DNA of 45,817 bases from Bacteroidales bacterium (GTDB lineage Bacteria > Bacteroidota > Bacteroidia > Bacteroidales > WCHB1-69): NCBI GenBank assembly GCA_016281255.1, contig JAEEIG010000209.1:1-45817 (forward strand), read 5' to 3'. Within the stretch, counting starts at the first letter, position 1; each line of letters opens with the position of its first letter. The notes beneath the pieces were generated by a model that was given only the letters and a program-made list of their open reading frames with translations, searched no databases and was not told the origin of the DNA. Shown here one piece after another: positions 25,488 to 39,542 of the stretch. Position numbers and translations under genes: made by a program.

Positions 25488-26768
25488 TTAATCCAATTTG
25501 ACTCTTTGGTACCAGCGTTCTTGCAGGATGAAGCACAGGGAGAATCTGAAGTAGCGTTGGAGGACCAGATCGTTGGCAAGGGTTCCTGCTTTTCCGTATT
25601 CGAACATCAAGTTGATCGACGAGTGAGTATTGAAGGTATTGAGTGGTATTCCTACGCCTATACAGACTCCTAATTCGTCGATAGGTTTATCGCGCAGTGT
25701 CAAATCTCCGGTAGAGTATTTTCCGCCCATTCGGAAATTCAGCTTTTTCATGAACTTATTGGAAAACGGATCCGGGATAAACTGGACCCCGATGGAGGTC
25801 GAGATGGAGTTCTGCATCAAGTCGGACGGTTTCATAAACTGGAATTTCGCCCAGTTCTGCCAAGTCACATCCCCCGCAATGGTCAGCTTGTGCTTGTAGG
25901 TGTAGCTCAATCCGGCACCCACCTTCTGCGGGATAATCAACCTGCCCGACATGCCTTCATTGATGTAGAGGGTGTCATAGGCAGCCGTGGAGACGTAAAT
26001 CCCCGAATAAGAGTTTATCAACAAATTTTCTTTCGTCCAGATGTAGGCCGTGTTGCCGTAAACAGCACCCAACCCTATCCTATGGTTCTCCCCGATGTTG
26101 AACATGTACTGGATACCGGCATCAAGGTAGATGCCCTTCACCTGATAGGCGTCTGCGATGAAAATATTGGTGTAATTGCTGCCCTCGAAAGAGGTGTTTT
26201 GGCGCGAATAGATGGTGCCGAAGAGGTAGCTGGCGTTCAGACCGATGCTCAAGCCCTTGCAAATCTTGAAAGCATTGCCCCAATAGAGTTGATTGATACC
26301 GCCAGAACCGCTGTATATGTAGTTGGTCTTGCCGATACCCTCGATATCCTTTGTCGTTTCAATCTCATATCCCACCGAGCTGAACGGCATGATGCCAAGA
26401 CTGGTGCGCCAGTGTCGCGTGACCGGCAGACCTATGGACAGATAACCCGGTTGCGCGTATGTGTTCTGTTGGGATTTAGTGCGTTGGAACAGCTTGGAAA
26501 CATATACGGAAGCCCCCACATCGGCAATGAACGAGAGGGAATCGAACGCCGCGTAGGACGCAGGGTTCCGGAAATTGATGTAATAGGGATTCTGCATGGC
26601 GTATGAGGTCCCGCCCATGGCATCCAAGACACCGTTGGACGAGTTGTTGACAACGCCTATGCCATAACTGGAATAGGGCGAATTGATTTCGTTCTGTCCC
26701 TGTACTGACATGAGAGTCAGGCAACAAAACAAAAACATCCACACTATATGGTTAATCTTCTGAAGCAT
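25488..26768 (-). CDS. Outer-membrane beta-barrel-like protein of the coaX-linked cluster
   Basis: Signal peptide, NSPYSSYGIGVV, alternating beta pattern; overlaps the coaX 3' end by 17 nt. Confidence 0.75.
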   Translation of the reverse strand: MLQKINHIVWMFLFCCLTLMSVQGQNEINSPYSSYGIGVVNNSSNGVLDAMGGTSYAMQNPYYINFRNPASYAAFDSLSFIADVGASVYVSKLFQRTKSQQNTYAQPGYLSIGLPVTRHWRTSLGIMPFSSVGYEIETTKDIEGIGKTNYIYSGSGGINQLYWGNAFKICKGLSIGLNASYLFGTIYSRQNTSFEGSNYTNIFIADAYQVKGIYLDAGIQYMFNIGENHRIGLGAVYGNTAYIWTKENLLINSYSGIYVSTAAYDTLYINEGMSGRLIIPQKVGAGLSYTYKHKLTIAGDVTWQNWAKFQFMKPSDLMQNSISTSIGVQFIPDPFSNKFMKKLNFRMGGKYSTGDLTLRDKPIDELGVCIGVGIPLNTFNTHSSINLMFEYGKAGTLANDLVLQRYFRFSLCFILQERWYQRVKLD

Positions 26769-27483
26769 TCAGTTCTAATATTTTATGCAATCCGAGCAGA
26801 ATCGGATTTGGGGCGGCAAATATACGTTTTTTTATGAAATTACGAAGCAGGTCCGAATCACCTCCCGAAAAAATCACTTTCAAAGGCGAAAAACTCTCTT
26901 TATAGTCGGCAATCAAGCCGTCGATTTCGTAGGCCATGCCAAGGACAACGCCCGCCAGGATGGACTTTTGTGTCGTGTCGCCAATCAAAGGGACGATCTC
27001 TTCGGGCTCCACAAGAGGCAAACGGGCGGTGTAATGCTGCAGGGCCTGGAAACGCATCCGCAATCCCGGGGATATGCTGCCTCCCGAATACTCTCCATCG
27101 GCATTCACAAAATCGGCCACCAGACAGGTGCCTGCCATGATGGAAAGCACGTTGTGACGGGGATACAACGCATGGGCGCCCACCGCGTTGGCGATTCTGT
27201 CGGTGCCCAGGGTCTCCGGAGTGGCATAATCCAGCTCGATAGGCAGACGGCAACGGTGCGTAAACCGAACCAATCGCACCCTCGCCTCGATCCATGCCAG
27301 CGCCTCCGCCTCCTCGTCCCCCACCGACGACACGATAGCCCGACAGATGGTGTACTCATCGAAAAGAGACTCCAGAAATTCCACCCTCAACCGTTTCTCT
27401 TGAAAAAGCCGTATCAGTTTGCCCCTCTCGGAAAAAACCGCCACCTTTTTCAGCGTGTTCCCGATATCAATCACCAAATCCAT
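26752..27483 (-). CDS. coaX: Type III pantothenate kinase
   Basis: MDLVIDIGNTLKKVAVF, TLGTDRIANAVGA, AGTCLVADFVNADGEYSGGSISPGLRMR, FSGGDSDLL. Confidence 0.95.
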   Translation of the reverse strand: MDLVIDIGNTLKKVAVFSERGKLIRLFQEKRLRVEFLESLFDEYTICRAIVSSVGDEEAEALAWIEARVRLVRFTHRCRLPIELDYATPETLGTDRIANAVGAHALYPRHNVLSIMAGTCLVADFVNADGEYSGGSISPGLRMRFQALQHYTARLPLVEPEEIVPLIGDTTQKSILAGVVLGMAYEIDGLIADYKESFSPLKVIFSGGDSDLLRNFIKKRIFAAPNPILLGLHKILELNASED

Positions 27484-27539
27484 AACAGTTGGCAGTTAGC
27501 AGTTTCGTGGCGACCACACTCTCCCCTTAAACCTTAAAC
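27484..27539. repeat. Heptamer-register intergenic repeat, pdxA-coaX junction
   Basis: Minus strand: GGTTTAA GGTTTAA GGGGAGA GTGTGGT CGCCACG AAACTGC TAACTGC CAACTGT TATG; the pdxA TAA stop lies inside the first heptamer. Confidence 0.7.
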
Positions 27540-28556
27540 CAAATTCATCGCCCTGTTTTTCAAAATATCCACCGCCAGATAAATAGCGTTGCGCATGGAC
27601 TGCGGATCGGCGATGTTCTTGCCGGCGATGTCGTAGGCGGTACCATGGGCGGGAGCCGTGCGCACAATGGGCAGTCCGGCGGTGAAGTTCACTCCGCTCT
27701 TGCCCAGCAACTTGAAGGGAAGCATACCCTGGTCGTAATACATGGCTAACACCGCGTCAAAGCGGGTGTAGGCACCGGAGGCGAAAAATCCTTCGGCGGA
27801 AAACGGCCCGATAGCGTTGATACCGTTGTGGAAAGCTTGGTTCACCGCGGGTTGGATGACCTCTTTCTCCTCCGCTCCCAACACACCTTCGTCACCGCAA
27901 TGCGGATTGAGCGCCAGCACGGCGATGGTCGGGTTGCTCAGGGCAAAATCCTGCTTCAACGAGTGGTTCAGAATCCCCAACTTCTGGAGAATCAGCTCTG
28001 TAGTGATGTTTTCCGACACTTTCTGTATCGGCATGTGGTTGGTGACAAACCCCACGCGCAGGTTCTCGGCCACCATCAAGGTCATGGCAGGATGCTCCTT
28101 GCCGCCGAAATAGTGCTCGAAGAACTCCGTATGCCCCGGGAACACGAACTTATCGGATTGGATATTGCTCTTGTTGACAGGCGCCGTCACCACAGCGTCG
28201 ATCAATTTGTTCTTCAAATCCCGACCGGCGGCATACAAAGCCCGTTCCGCCATCTGTCCGGCGATTTTGGTGGAAGTGCCCAAATCCAGCTTCACCTCCT
28301 CTTCGTACAAATTGATGAGATTAGGACGTTTTGTGGAGAGTTGTTCGACGGATTTGGTGAATTGGAACGAGAAATCAGGCAATTCCATATATTTTTTGTG
28401 ATAGGAGGCCACCTTCGAAAGCCCATATACCACTGGAGTGCACATCTCCATTATCCTATTGTCACTCAGGGATTTGATAATAACCTCATAGCCGATACCG
28501 TTGATATCGCCTTGCGTAATGCCAATTGTGAAATTCTTATTTTCAGCCATATCCAT
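27534..28556 (-). CDS. pdxA: 4-hydroxythreonine-4-phosphate dehydrogenase
   Basis: IGITQGDINGIGYEVI, VTAPVNKSNI, FPGHTEFFEHYF, ALNPHCGDEGVLG, YYDQGMLPFKLL, RTAPAHGTAYDIAGK. Confidence 0.95.
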   Translation of the reverse strand: MDMAENKNFTIGITQGDINGIGYEVIIKSLSDNRIMEMCTPVVYGLSKVASYHKKYMELPDFSFQFTKSVEQLSTKRPNLINLYEEEVKLDLGTSTKIAGQMAERALYAAGRDLKNKLIDAVVTAPVNKSNIQSDKFVFPGHTEFFEHYFGGKEHPAMTLMVAENLRVGFVTNHMPIQKVSENITTELILQKLGILNHSLKQDFALSNPTIAVLALNPHCGDEGVLGAEEKEVIQPAVNQAFHNGINAIGPFSAEGFFASGAYTRFDAVLAMYYDQGMLPFKLLGKSGVNFTAGLPIVRTAPAHGTAYDIAGKNIADPQSMRNAIYLAVDILKNRAMNLV

Positions 28557-28624
28557 TGTTTTTTTCAGACGGCAAAAATATCAATTTTTTCGCATTTATG
28601 GAATATGGTGGAAATTCACTTTTT

Positions 28625-30427
28625 TTAACCCAACATGATGTAGAGGTCAGGATACTGGTGCGGGGATTCTTTTTTGTGACGAGTGAGCGCAAATGCCAAC
28701 GTCAGCGTGCCGATACGACCGCAATACATGTTGACGGTCAAGATCAGTTTCGCCATCCAGTTCCAGTTGGCGCATTCGCCGGTGGAGAGACCGCAGGTGG
28801 TGAACGCCGAGGAGGTCTCGAACAACGCGTGAAGCAACTGCACGTCAGGCTCCACCACCGTGAGCAAGAAACAGGAAACCAGGATAAAAGCAGCCGACAT
28901 CATCATGATGGTGGTCGCCTTCTCCACCATGGAGGGTGAAATGGACTTATGGTCGAATTCGATCTCCTTTTTGCCCTTCACCGTGGCAATCACAGACTTG
29001 ATGACGATGAAGAGTGTGGTCGTTTTGATGCCGCCGCCCGTGGAACTGGGCGATCCGCCGATGAAAATCGCCACCAAAATCAGAATAATCGTGGAAACAT
29101 GCATCATGTTGATATCCAATACATTGAATCCTGATGTTCGACAAGTGACAATCTGGAAGACGGAGGTGAAAACCTTGTTGCCGAAGCCATCTACATCTTT
29201 CAGAACACCGTTGTACTCTATCAGGAAAAAGAGGATGGTGCCGATAATGATGATGGCGAATGTGACATATAACACGATTTTAGTCTGCGGCATCAGCGTC
29301 TTCCAATGATATTTGTTGCGTTCGCGGATGTAGCGATAGCTGAAGAAGTCGCGGATAGTGACAAAACCGATGCCGCCGAGGAAGACCAGCATCATGATAA
29401 CCACCTGCGGGAAATAGCTACCGGGGACGCCCAAATTTAGCAAACTGTCGTCAATGAGCACAAAACCGCCGTTATTGAAGGCCGAAACCGTATAAAATAT
29501 CGAGAAAAAAAGGTTTTGCTTGTCGGAAAGGAAAAAACCCGTCGATTTCCAATAGGTGAATAGAAACGCCGCGCCCGCCACCTCGATAATGATGGTGGTG
29601 AGCACAATGCTGCGCAAAAGTCCCACGGAATCGGAAAGACGGTCGGCGGACATCATGTCGCGGATCATGTACTGGTAGCGCAAACCGACCAACGAACGGG
29701 AAAGGAAGGTGGAGAAGAACGTTGCAAAAGAGAGGATGCTCATACCGCCCAACTGGATCAGCATCATAATCACCACCTGTCCTTTGAACGTGAAACATTC
29801 GGGCGTGCTCAAAACGGAAAGTCCGGTGATGCAACTGGCGCTGGTGGCGGTGAAAAGCGCGTCGATGAACGAAATCCCATGGGTGGTCATGCGCGGCATC
29901 TTCAGCAAAATGGTGCCCATCGCAATGAGAAACAGGAACGACGCCACCATCAAAATCGGAGGACTGAGATGGTATTTGCCCAACGAACTGCTGGCCTTGG
30001 CCAATTCGACCAATACCATGATAAGAAAATAGAACTGAATGAAAATCAGGTAGATATTCTCAAAATTCTGCGCATCAACGATGTCAAAATGGAAAAAATG
30101 AATCGAGATGAACTGTAGAATGAGCAACAAAATGATTAGAAATTCGACCCACGATTGCCTGAGATATTCCGACCGGTGAAGAGAGTAAAACAGCAGTATA
30201 AAATATTTGAAAACGTAGAAAAAAAGACTGCCGTGAATGACCAAGCGGATGGCGTTTTTGGCAAAAGAGGTGATGTACAAGCCGTGATAACAGAAAATGC
30301 ACGCGATGGTCACGATGGAGATCACCAAACTGCAAATCTGCAAAGCCCACTGGATGCGGTCCTTGTGATTGACAATGTGGACTCTCACCTTGCCATTATA
30401 CTCGTCGTGATTTCCGAAGAAAAACAT
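28625..30427 (-). CDS. ktrB: KtrB/TrkH-family potassium uptake protein
   Basis: SASCITGLSV, FNNGGFVLID, TCRTSGFN, SPSSTGGGIKTTT, ETSSAFTTCGLS; partner KtrA gene immediately upstream. Confidence 0.9.
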   Translation of the reverse strand: MFFFGNHDEYNGKVRVHIVNHKDRIQWALQICSLVISIVTIACIFCYHGLYITSFAKNAIRLVIHGSLFFYVFKYFILLFYSLHRSEYLRQSWVEFLIILLLILQFISIHFFHFDIVDAQNFENIYLIFIQFYFLIMVLVELAKASSSLGKYHLSPPILMVASFLFLIAMGTILLKMPRMTTHGISFIDALFTATSASCITGLSVLSTPECFTFKGQVVIMMLIQLGGMSILSFATFFSTFLSRSLVGLRYQYMIRDMMSADRLSDSVGLLRSIVLTTIIIEVAGAAFLFTYWKSTGFFLSDKQNLFFSIFYTVSAFNNGGFVLIDDSLLNLGVPGSYFPQVVIMMLVFLGGIGFVTIRDFFSYRYIRERNKYHWKTLMPQTKIVLYVTFAIIIIGTILFFLIEYNGVLKDVDGFGNKVFTSVFQIVTCRTSGFNVLDINMMHVSTIILILVAIFIGGSPSSTGGGIKTTTLFIVIKSVIATVKGKKEIEFDHKSISPSMVEKATTIMMMSAAFILVSCFLLTVVEPDVQLLHALFETSSAFTTCGLSTGECANWNWMAKLILTVNMYCGRIGTLTLAFALTRHKKESPHQYPDLYIMLG

Positions 30428-31122
30428 TACAGGTTGATTTTGATGAAGTTGTCGATGTCGCGGTCTTTGCCGAACAACACGAAGACATCGCCTTTGCGAA
30501 TGACCATGGAGTTGTCAGGCACACCGATAATATGCTGTTTCATAGTCAGTTCCTTGTTCTCGATCTCTTCAAAATTGCGGCGGATGGTGACTAAACTGAG
30601 GTGGTGGTTGTCGCGAAAGTTGACATCGCCGAGGGTAAGACCCTCCAGACGGTCGGGAGTGATGATAGAGGCGATACGGAAATCATCGGGCATCTGCAAG
30701 TAAGAGAGAATGTTAGGGTTACTCAGCCGCTCTGCCAACAGGGTGGCCAACTCCTCTTCGGGGGAGAGGAATTCCGTGATGCCCATCTTCTCCAAAATGG
30801 TCTGCTGGTGCGCGCCTTTGGTACGACAGTATATCTTTTCGATGCCCAGGTCGATGAGATTGGAGATGCAGAGCAACCGCTCCACAAAATCGTCACCGAT
30901 GGCCACAATCACGGCATCGAAATCCTTGATGTTCTCGTTGAGCAGGGCGCGTTTGTCGGTGGCATCCGTGCAGACGGCATACGCCACATCATCGCTGATG
31001 CTCTGCACTTTCTTCATGTCCTTGTCAATGACCAACACCTCGAAACCCTTTTCCGAAAGTGCCAGACTGATGGCCTGACCGAACTGTCCCGCGCCGATGA
31101 CGGCAAATTTTTTCTGTGCCAT
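30427..31122 (-). CDS. ktrA: KtrA/TrkA-type RCK regulatory subunit
   Basis: FAVIGAGQFGQAISLALSEKGFEVLVID Rossmann fold, TrkA_C-like tail; TAATG overlap with ktrB. Confidence 0.92.
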   Translation of the reverse strand: MAQKKFAVIGAGQFGQAISLALSEKGFEVLVIDKDMKKVQSISDDVAYAVCTDATDKRALLNENIKDFDAVIVAIGDDFVERLLCISNLIDLGIEKIYCRTKGAHQQTILEKMGITEFLSPEEELATLLAERLSNPNILSYLQMPDDFRIASIITPDRLEGLTLGDVNFRDNHHLSLVTIRRNFEEIENKELTMKQHIIGVPDNSMVIRKGDVFVLFGKDRDIDNFIKINL

Positions 31123-31165
31123 AATATCTTTTTTTAAGAAGGCGGCGAAAATAAAAAATTTTCGG

Positions 31166-33640
31166 CTACTTTTTCATTTTGATAACCGTTATGCCAGCGC
31201 CTCCTAATTCCAACATTTCGTCATGAAATTCCGCAACTGTTTGTCTTTTAGCAAGATATTGCCTTACCACACTGCGTAAAATGCCGTTTCCTTTTCCATG
31301 CAGAATGCGCAAATTCTGGAGGCCTAACATTTCCGCCTCATCCAAATATTCTTCCAGATTGTGCACCATCTCTTCCGCACGCTGTCCGCGAACATCCAGC
31401 GTGGTGTTGAAATCGGAAAGTTTTTTGTTGAGCGCGTCGGCAATGGAACCGGCATTGAATTGCGAGACATTGCCGCGCTCCACGTTCCGCGCCTCCCGCT
31501 TGCTGATTTTGATCAACTTGTCCAGTTTGGTACGGAAGTTCACCGAATGGAAGGAGATGGTGGCATCGTTGCCGTCAATCTGCGTCACTTCGCCCGCAAT
31601 CTGGGAATCAGGCATATAGACCGAGTCGCCCACCCGGATGGTCTTGTCCATCACCTCTTCCGGGGTCGGCTTGCGCTCCACCGGTTTGCGTTTGTGGATG
31701 GGGACAATGGGCTTCACCGCCTCGGCTTCCGCCTTCTCCACATTTTCGATCTCCTTCTGCAGCTCTTTCTTGAAGGATTTCACCTCCTCGCGAGCCTGTT
31801 TCGTCTTTTGGGTGTCGGCCTTCGACTCCTTGATCTCGCGAATGGTGTTCTCGATAATCTTGTTCGCGCTATCTACGATGCTGTTAGCCTGATTCTTGGC
31901 TTTCGTCAGAATCTCTTTGCGCTGCTTGTCAAGCTGCGAGAATTTCTCCGCATACTCGTCAATCATCACCGCCAACTGCTCGTCAGCGGCCCGCACCATC
32001 TTGAGCTTCTGCTCGGTCTCGATTTGGGTAATCTCAATCTCCTCCAGTTTCCGTTCATAGTCGATTTGAGCCGTGCCCGATTTCTGGATGGCATTGTCGA
32101 TAATCTGCGGATTCAACCCGATATGGCGGGCGATTTCGTAGGTGAACGAGCTGCCCGGCTTGCCGATTTTCAAAACATACAAAGGAATCAAAGCGTTAGT
32201 ATCGAACAACATAGCACCGTTTTCCGCTTCGGGATGCGTGTCGGAAAACATCTTCAGATTCCCGTAGTGGGTGGTGATGATGCCGAAAGCTTTCGTATCG
32301 TAATAGTGCTCCAGGATAGACTCCGCCAAAGCACCCCCCAATGTCGGCTCAGTGCCGCTGCCGAACTCGTCAATCAGGAACAACGACTTGTGGTTCAGCT
32401 GCTCGTCCATTACCTTAAGGTTCTGCAAATGAGAACTATAGGTGCTCAAATCGTTGTCTATGGACTGCTCGTCGCCGATATCGATGAAAATGCTGTCGAA
32501 AATGCCCATGTCGGAAGTGCTCAGCATGGGGACCGGCAGTCCGCACTGCATCATATATTGCAGTAATCCAACACTTTTCAAACACACAGATTTACCACCG
32601 GCGTTAGGTCCGGAAATGATGAGGATGCGTTTTTCGGGAGTCAGCTTGATGTCCAAAGGCACCACTTCTTTGTGGCTCTTTTTGTAGTTGAGATAGAGCA
32701 GCGGATGTTTTGCTTGATACCACTGTACCAGCGTTTTAGGGTGAATATGCGGCACCGCGGCGTCAATGTCGATGGCAAAAAGGGCCTTGGCACGAAGGAA
32801 ATCGTACCGCCCCATCAGCTTCTGCGCGTCCAAAAGGTCGTCGATGAGGGGACGGATAGTGTCGGAAATTTCCGTCAGGATGCGGATAATCTCGCGCTGT
32901 TCGGCGTTTTGCAGCTCCTTGAGCTCGTTGTTGGCATCGAAAACCTCGGCAGGCTCGATGAAGACAGTCTGCCCGGTGGCGGACTCGTCGTGCACGAAGC
33001 CGCGCAACCGGCGTTTGAACTGCGCCGAAACGGGGATACAGAGTCGTCCGTTGCGGACGGTCATCTCGGCATCCTCCTTCACGATGCCATCTTGCTTGGC
33101 GGCGGAGAGAATTTTGCGGATTTGGCGGTCGGCATCGCGCGAAATACGGTTGATGGCCCCTTTGATGCGGGCCAACTCGTCAGAGGCGTTGTCGCGCATC
33201 TGCCCTTTGTCGTCCATGATGCGGTTGATGGCGGACATGAGTTCGCGCTGCAACGGCATCTCCGAACACATCGACCAGAGCCGCGGATAGCGGTTCTCCT
33301 CATGGCGCACCTTGAAATAGACGAAAATCTGGGTCATTGACTGCACAAAACCGCGCATACAGGCCAGTTCATCCAATTCGATGTAGGTACCGTCGATGCG
33401 GAGACGTTTCAGCACCTCGCGCAGATCGTAGAAATCCTGTGCAGGGAAGGGCTCGTCGAAAAGCAGCAGCTGGCGGAACTCCTCCACCGACTCCAATGCC
33501 GGCATGATCTGCAACATGTCGGTCATAAACTGCATACCATCCACCGCTTCCGCACCCTGCGGGCTCAGACAATGCGCTAAAATGAGCCGCCGCACGATGT
33601 CGAATCCTATCTTCTCTTCAAAATTCTCCGGGTAGAGCAT
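31166..33640 (-). CDS. mutS2: Endonuclease MutS2
   Basis: ISGPNAGGKSVCLKSVGLLQYMMQCGL Walker A, LFLIDEFGSGTEPTLGGALAE Walker B, C-terminal Smr domain (LDVRGQRAEEMV...ILHGKGNGILRSVVRQYL). Confidence 0.96.
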   Translation of the reverse strand: MLYPENFEEKIGFDIVRRLILAHCLSPQGAEAVDGMQFMTDMLQIMPALESVEEFRQLLLFDEPFPAQDFYDLREVLKRLRIDGTYIELDELACMRGFVQSMTQIFVYFKVRHEENRYPRLWSMCSEMPLQRELMSAINRIMDDKGQMRDNASDELARIKGAINRISRDADRQIRKILSAAKQDGIVKEDAEMTVRNGRLCIPVSAQFKRRLRGFVHDESATGQTVFIEPAEVFDANNELKELQNAEQREIIRILTEISDTIRPLIDDLLDAQKLMGRYDFLRAKALFAIDIDAAVPHIHPKTLVQWYQAKHPLLYLNYKKSHKEVVPLDIKLTPEKRILIISGPNAGGKSVCLKSVGLLQYMMQCGLPVPMLSTSDMGIFDSIFIDIGDEQSIDNDLSTYSSHLQNLKVMDEQLNHKSLFLIDEFGSGTEPTLGGALAESILEHYYDTKAFGIITTHYGNLKMFSDTHPEAENGAMLFDTNALIPLYVLKIGKPGSSFTYEIARHIGLNPQIIDNAIQKSGTAQIDYERKLEEIEITQIETEQKLKMVRAADEQLAVMIDEYAEKFSQLDKQRKEILTKAKNQANSIVDSANKIIENTIREIKESKADTQKTKQAREEVKSFKKELQKEIENVEKAEAEAVKPIVPIHKRKPVERKPTPEEVMDKTIRVGDSVYMPDSQIAGEVTQIDGNDATISFHSVNFRTKLDKLIKISKREARNVERGNVSQFNAGSIADALNKKLSDFNTTLDVRGQRAEEMVHNLEEYLDEAEMLGLQNLRILHGKGNGILRSVVRQYLAKRQTVAEFHDEMLELGGAGITVIKMKK

Positions 33641-33646
33641 ACTGGA

Positions 33647-34975
33647 TTAGCAATACATGTTCACAATCATCTCATACAGCTCCTGACGACCGCTGATTTG
33701 CTGAGGTTCAGGAAGTTGCAGAGCAATATTGCGCATATCTTCCAAGGTGAGCCTGCCCTCTTCGAAAGCCTTGCCCTGACCTTCGTCGAAGGAGGCGTAG
33801 CGTTGAGCGCGCATCTTCACAAGGTCGGAGTTTTCGATGATGGCGGCGGCGGTGAGCAGGGCACGGGCGAAGGCGTCCATGCCGCTGATGTGCGCGTAGA
33901 AGAGATCCTCCAAATCGGTGGAGTTGCGGCGGGTTTTGGCATCGAAGTTGGTGCCGCCCGTCGTGAAACCGCCTCCCTGCAGAATCACCAACCAGGCCAT
34001 CGTCAGCTCGTAGATGTCAATCGGGAACTGGTCGGTGTCCCAGCCGTTCTGATAGTCGCCGCGGTTGATGTCGATGCTGCACAACATGCCCGCATCAGCG
34101 GCGCACTGCAACTCGTGCTCGAAGGTGTGTCCGGCTAATGTGGCATGGTTCACCTCGATGTTCAGCGCGAAGTCCTTGTCCAAACCGTAGTGACGCAGGA
34201 ATCCGATGACCGTTTCCGCATCCACATCATACTGATGCTTGGTAGGTTCCATAGGCTTCGGCTCAATCAGGAAGGTACCCTTGAAGCCCTGCTTGCGACC
34301 ATAGTCGCGGGCCATCGTCAGCATCATGGCGAGATGCTCCTTTTCGCGTTTCATGTCGGTGTTCAGCAGCGACATATAACCCTCTCTGCCGCCCCAGAAA
34401 ACATAATTCCGACCTCCTAATGCAATACATGCGTCAATGGCGTTCTTGATCTGGGTGGCCGCGAATGTGGTGACGTGGAAGTCGGGATTCGTGGCCGCGC
34501 CATTCATGTAGCGCTTGTGACCGAACACGTTGGCCGTTGACCACAGAAGTTGCTTGCCTGTAGCTTGTTGCAGATCTTTGGCGTGGTCCACCATCAAAGC
34601 AAGACGCTTCTCGAACTCCGCCAACGAATCGCCGGGCTCCACCACATCCACATCGTGGAAGCAGTAGTAGGGGATCGAGCATTTGGTCATGAACTCGAAA
34701 GCAGCATCCATCTTGAGTTTCGCGCGGGAAATCGGATCAGAGGCGTTGTTCCACGGAAAAGTCTTCGTGGGACCGCCAAACTGGTCCACGCCGTCGGCGC
34801 AAAGCGTGTGCCAATAGGCCATGGCAAACTTGAGGTGCTCCTTCATGGTCTTGCCCATCACCACGCGGTTTTCGTCATAATAGTGGAAAGCCATCGGATT
34901 TTTCGAATCCTTGCCTTCAAACTTGATTTTCCCCACAGTGGGGAAGAAAGCGGTTGTACCTTGATAGTATTCCAT
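33647..34975 (-). CDS. xylA: Xylose isomerase
   Basis: [82 protein letters not shown]. Confidence 0.97.
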   Translation of the reverse strand: MEYYQGTTAFFPTVGKIKFEGKDSKNPMAFHYYDENRVVMGKTMKEHLKFAMAYWHTLCADGVDQFGGPTKTFPWNNASDPISRAKLKMDAAFEFMTKCSIPYYCFHDVDVVEPGDSLAEFEKRLALMVDHAKDLQQATGKQLLWSTANVFGHKRYMNGAATNPDFHVTTFAATQIKNAIDACIALGGRNYVFWGGREGYMSLLNTDMKREKEHLAMMLTMARDYGRKQGFKGTFLIEPKPMEPTKHQYDVDAETVIGFLRHYGLDKDFALNIEVNHATLAGHTFEHELQCAADAGMLCSIDINRGDYQNGWDTDQFPIDIYELTMAWLVILQGGGFTTGGTNFDAKTRRNSTDLEDLFYAHISGMDAFARALLTAAAIIENSDLVKMRAQRYASFDEGQGKAFEEGRLTLEDMRNIALQLPEPQQISGRQELYEMIVNMYC

Positions 34976-35012
34976 ATTGTTAGGTTTAAGGTTTACGATT
35001 TAAGGTTTAAGG
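34976..35012. repeat. Heptamer array filling the glycosyltransferase-xylA intergenic gap
   Basis: Minus strand after the TAA stop: CCTTAAA CCTTAAA TCGTAAA CCTTAAA CCTAACA AT, then the xylA ATG. Confidence 0.8.
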
Positions 35013-36127
35013 TTAGAAGAAAGGGTGATAAACCTGTTCCAAGACCTTCTCTTCGTTTTCCCAGGTGAGTTCTTGGGCGGCGAGTTTGCAGTTCTCGCGA
35101 CAGCTTGCCAGCAGGGAAGGTTCTGCCAACTGCTTGACAGCCTGTGCGATGGCCTCCGGGGTGACTGAATCCGCCACCACTCCGACGTGATACTGCCGCA
35201 CGATTCGGGCGCGTTCCACCAAGTTGGAGACCACCATCGGCGTACCGGCCTTGATATACTCGAAAATCTTGTTCGGCAGACTGAAACGCAAATTGGCACT
35301 GATGTCTGTGTCGATGGCCATACCGATGTCGGCCAACGAAGTGTAATTGAACAGCTTTTCGGGGGTTTGGCGAGGCACAAACGTGATGCGGTCTTGCAGC
35401 TTCATCTCCGCTGTCATCTGTTTCAATTGCGGCACAACAGTTCCTTCGCCCACTATAAACAAGTGGTAATCAGGAAGATATTGCATCGCCTGCACAATTT
35501 CCTCCCCGCCGCGCCCTTCATTGATGCCGGCACCTTGCAACAACAACACCGGCTTTCCCTCTGGCATACCCAACGACTGCCGGGTGGCCGTGACGGTAAA
35601 CCGGGTGGCCGCTGGCGGGATGTTCCGCACCAGATAAGGACGGATGCCGTACTCTTTTTCGTACTGATCCACAATGGATTGGCTCACCGTAATGACGGTT
35701 TTCAGCTTCGGGAAACAGCGTTTCTCAATACCGTGCCACACCTTGTAGGAGATCGGTTTGCTGACCACCGAGAGCTCTCCGCAGAAATATTCGTGACTGT
35801 CATAAACCAACGGTTTCCGGCGCCACTTACTGACTAAATAGTTGGGCAGAAGAGTGTCTAAATCATTGGCTACCAATAAGTCACATTTTTGAAACAGAAG
35901 ATAGAGCAACAATCGGAACTGATACTCTGCGTAAAAAAGGACACCGCGTCTGAAAAGCAACCGCAGACGTTTGGTTTTGTACGGACGCTTTCCCAACGCG
36001 GGAGAATCCCCATAACAGCGACCTACGAGTGTGACATCAAAGCCCTTTTTGTGCAGAAAAAGGGACATTTTGTCCATTCGCTGGTCCGTATAAAGGTCTT
36101 CAGTTACCGAAAGGATGACGCGTTTCA

Positions 36128-36128
<1 letters not shown>
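35013..36128 (-). CDS. Group 1 (GT4-type) glycosyltransferase
   Basis: DLLVANDLDTLLPNYLVSKW, YDSHEYFCGE, VLLLQGAGINEGRGGEEIVQAMQ, FEYIKAGTPMVVSNL. Confidence 0.88.
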
Positions 36129-39427
<3,299 letters not shown>

Positions 39428-39461
39428 ATTGTCTATTATATAAGATTCAAAAACAAAGTGG

Positions 39462-39469
39462 CAAAGATA
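39462..39469 (-). promoter_or_regulatory. -7 box of the secA promoter
   Basis: CAAAGATA on + (TATCTTTG on -), ~35 nt upstream of the secA ATG. Confidence 0.55.
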
Positions 39470-39491
39470 CAAAAATCTTGCCAAAAAAAAC

Positions 39492-39515
39492 AGAGACGCG
39501 CCATGGCACGTCTCT
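39492..39515. repeat. REP-like palindrome with AGAGACG/CGTCTCT arms
   Basis: AGAGACG c GCCATGGC a CGTCTCT: 24 nt, palindromic except one mismatched pair. Confidence 0.75.
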
Positions 39516-39542
39516 ACACGGAAACAGCGTCTTTAAAAAAAC

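Noticed and set aside
31361-32566. 401-aa ORF antisense to mutS2 (and similar antisense ORFs over the TPR and C1 peptidase genes)
   Set aside because: Low-complexity shadow translations with no family signature.
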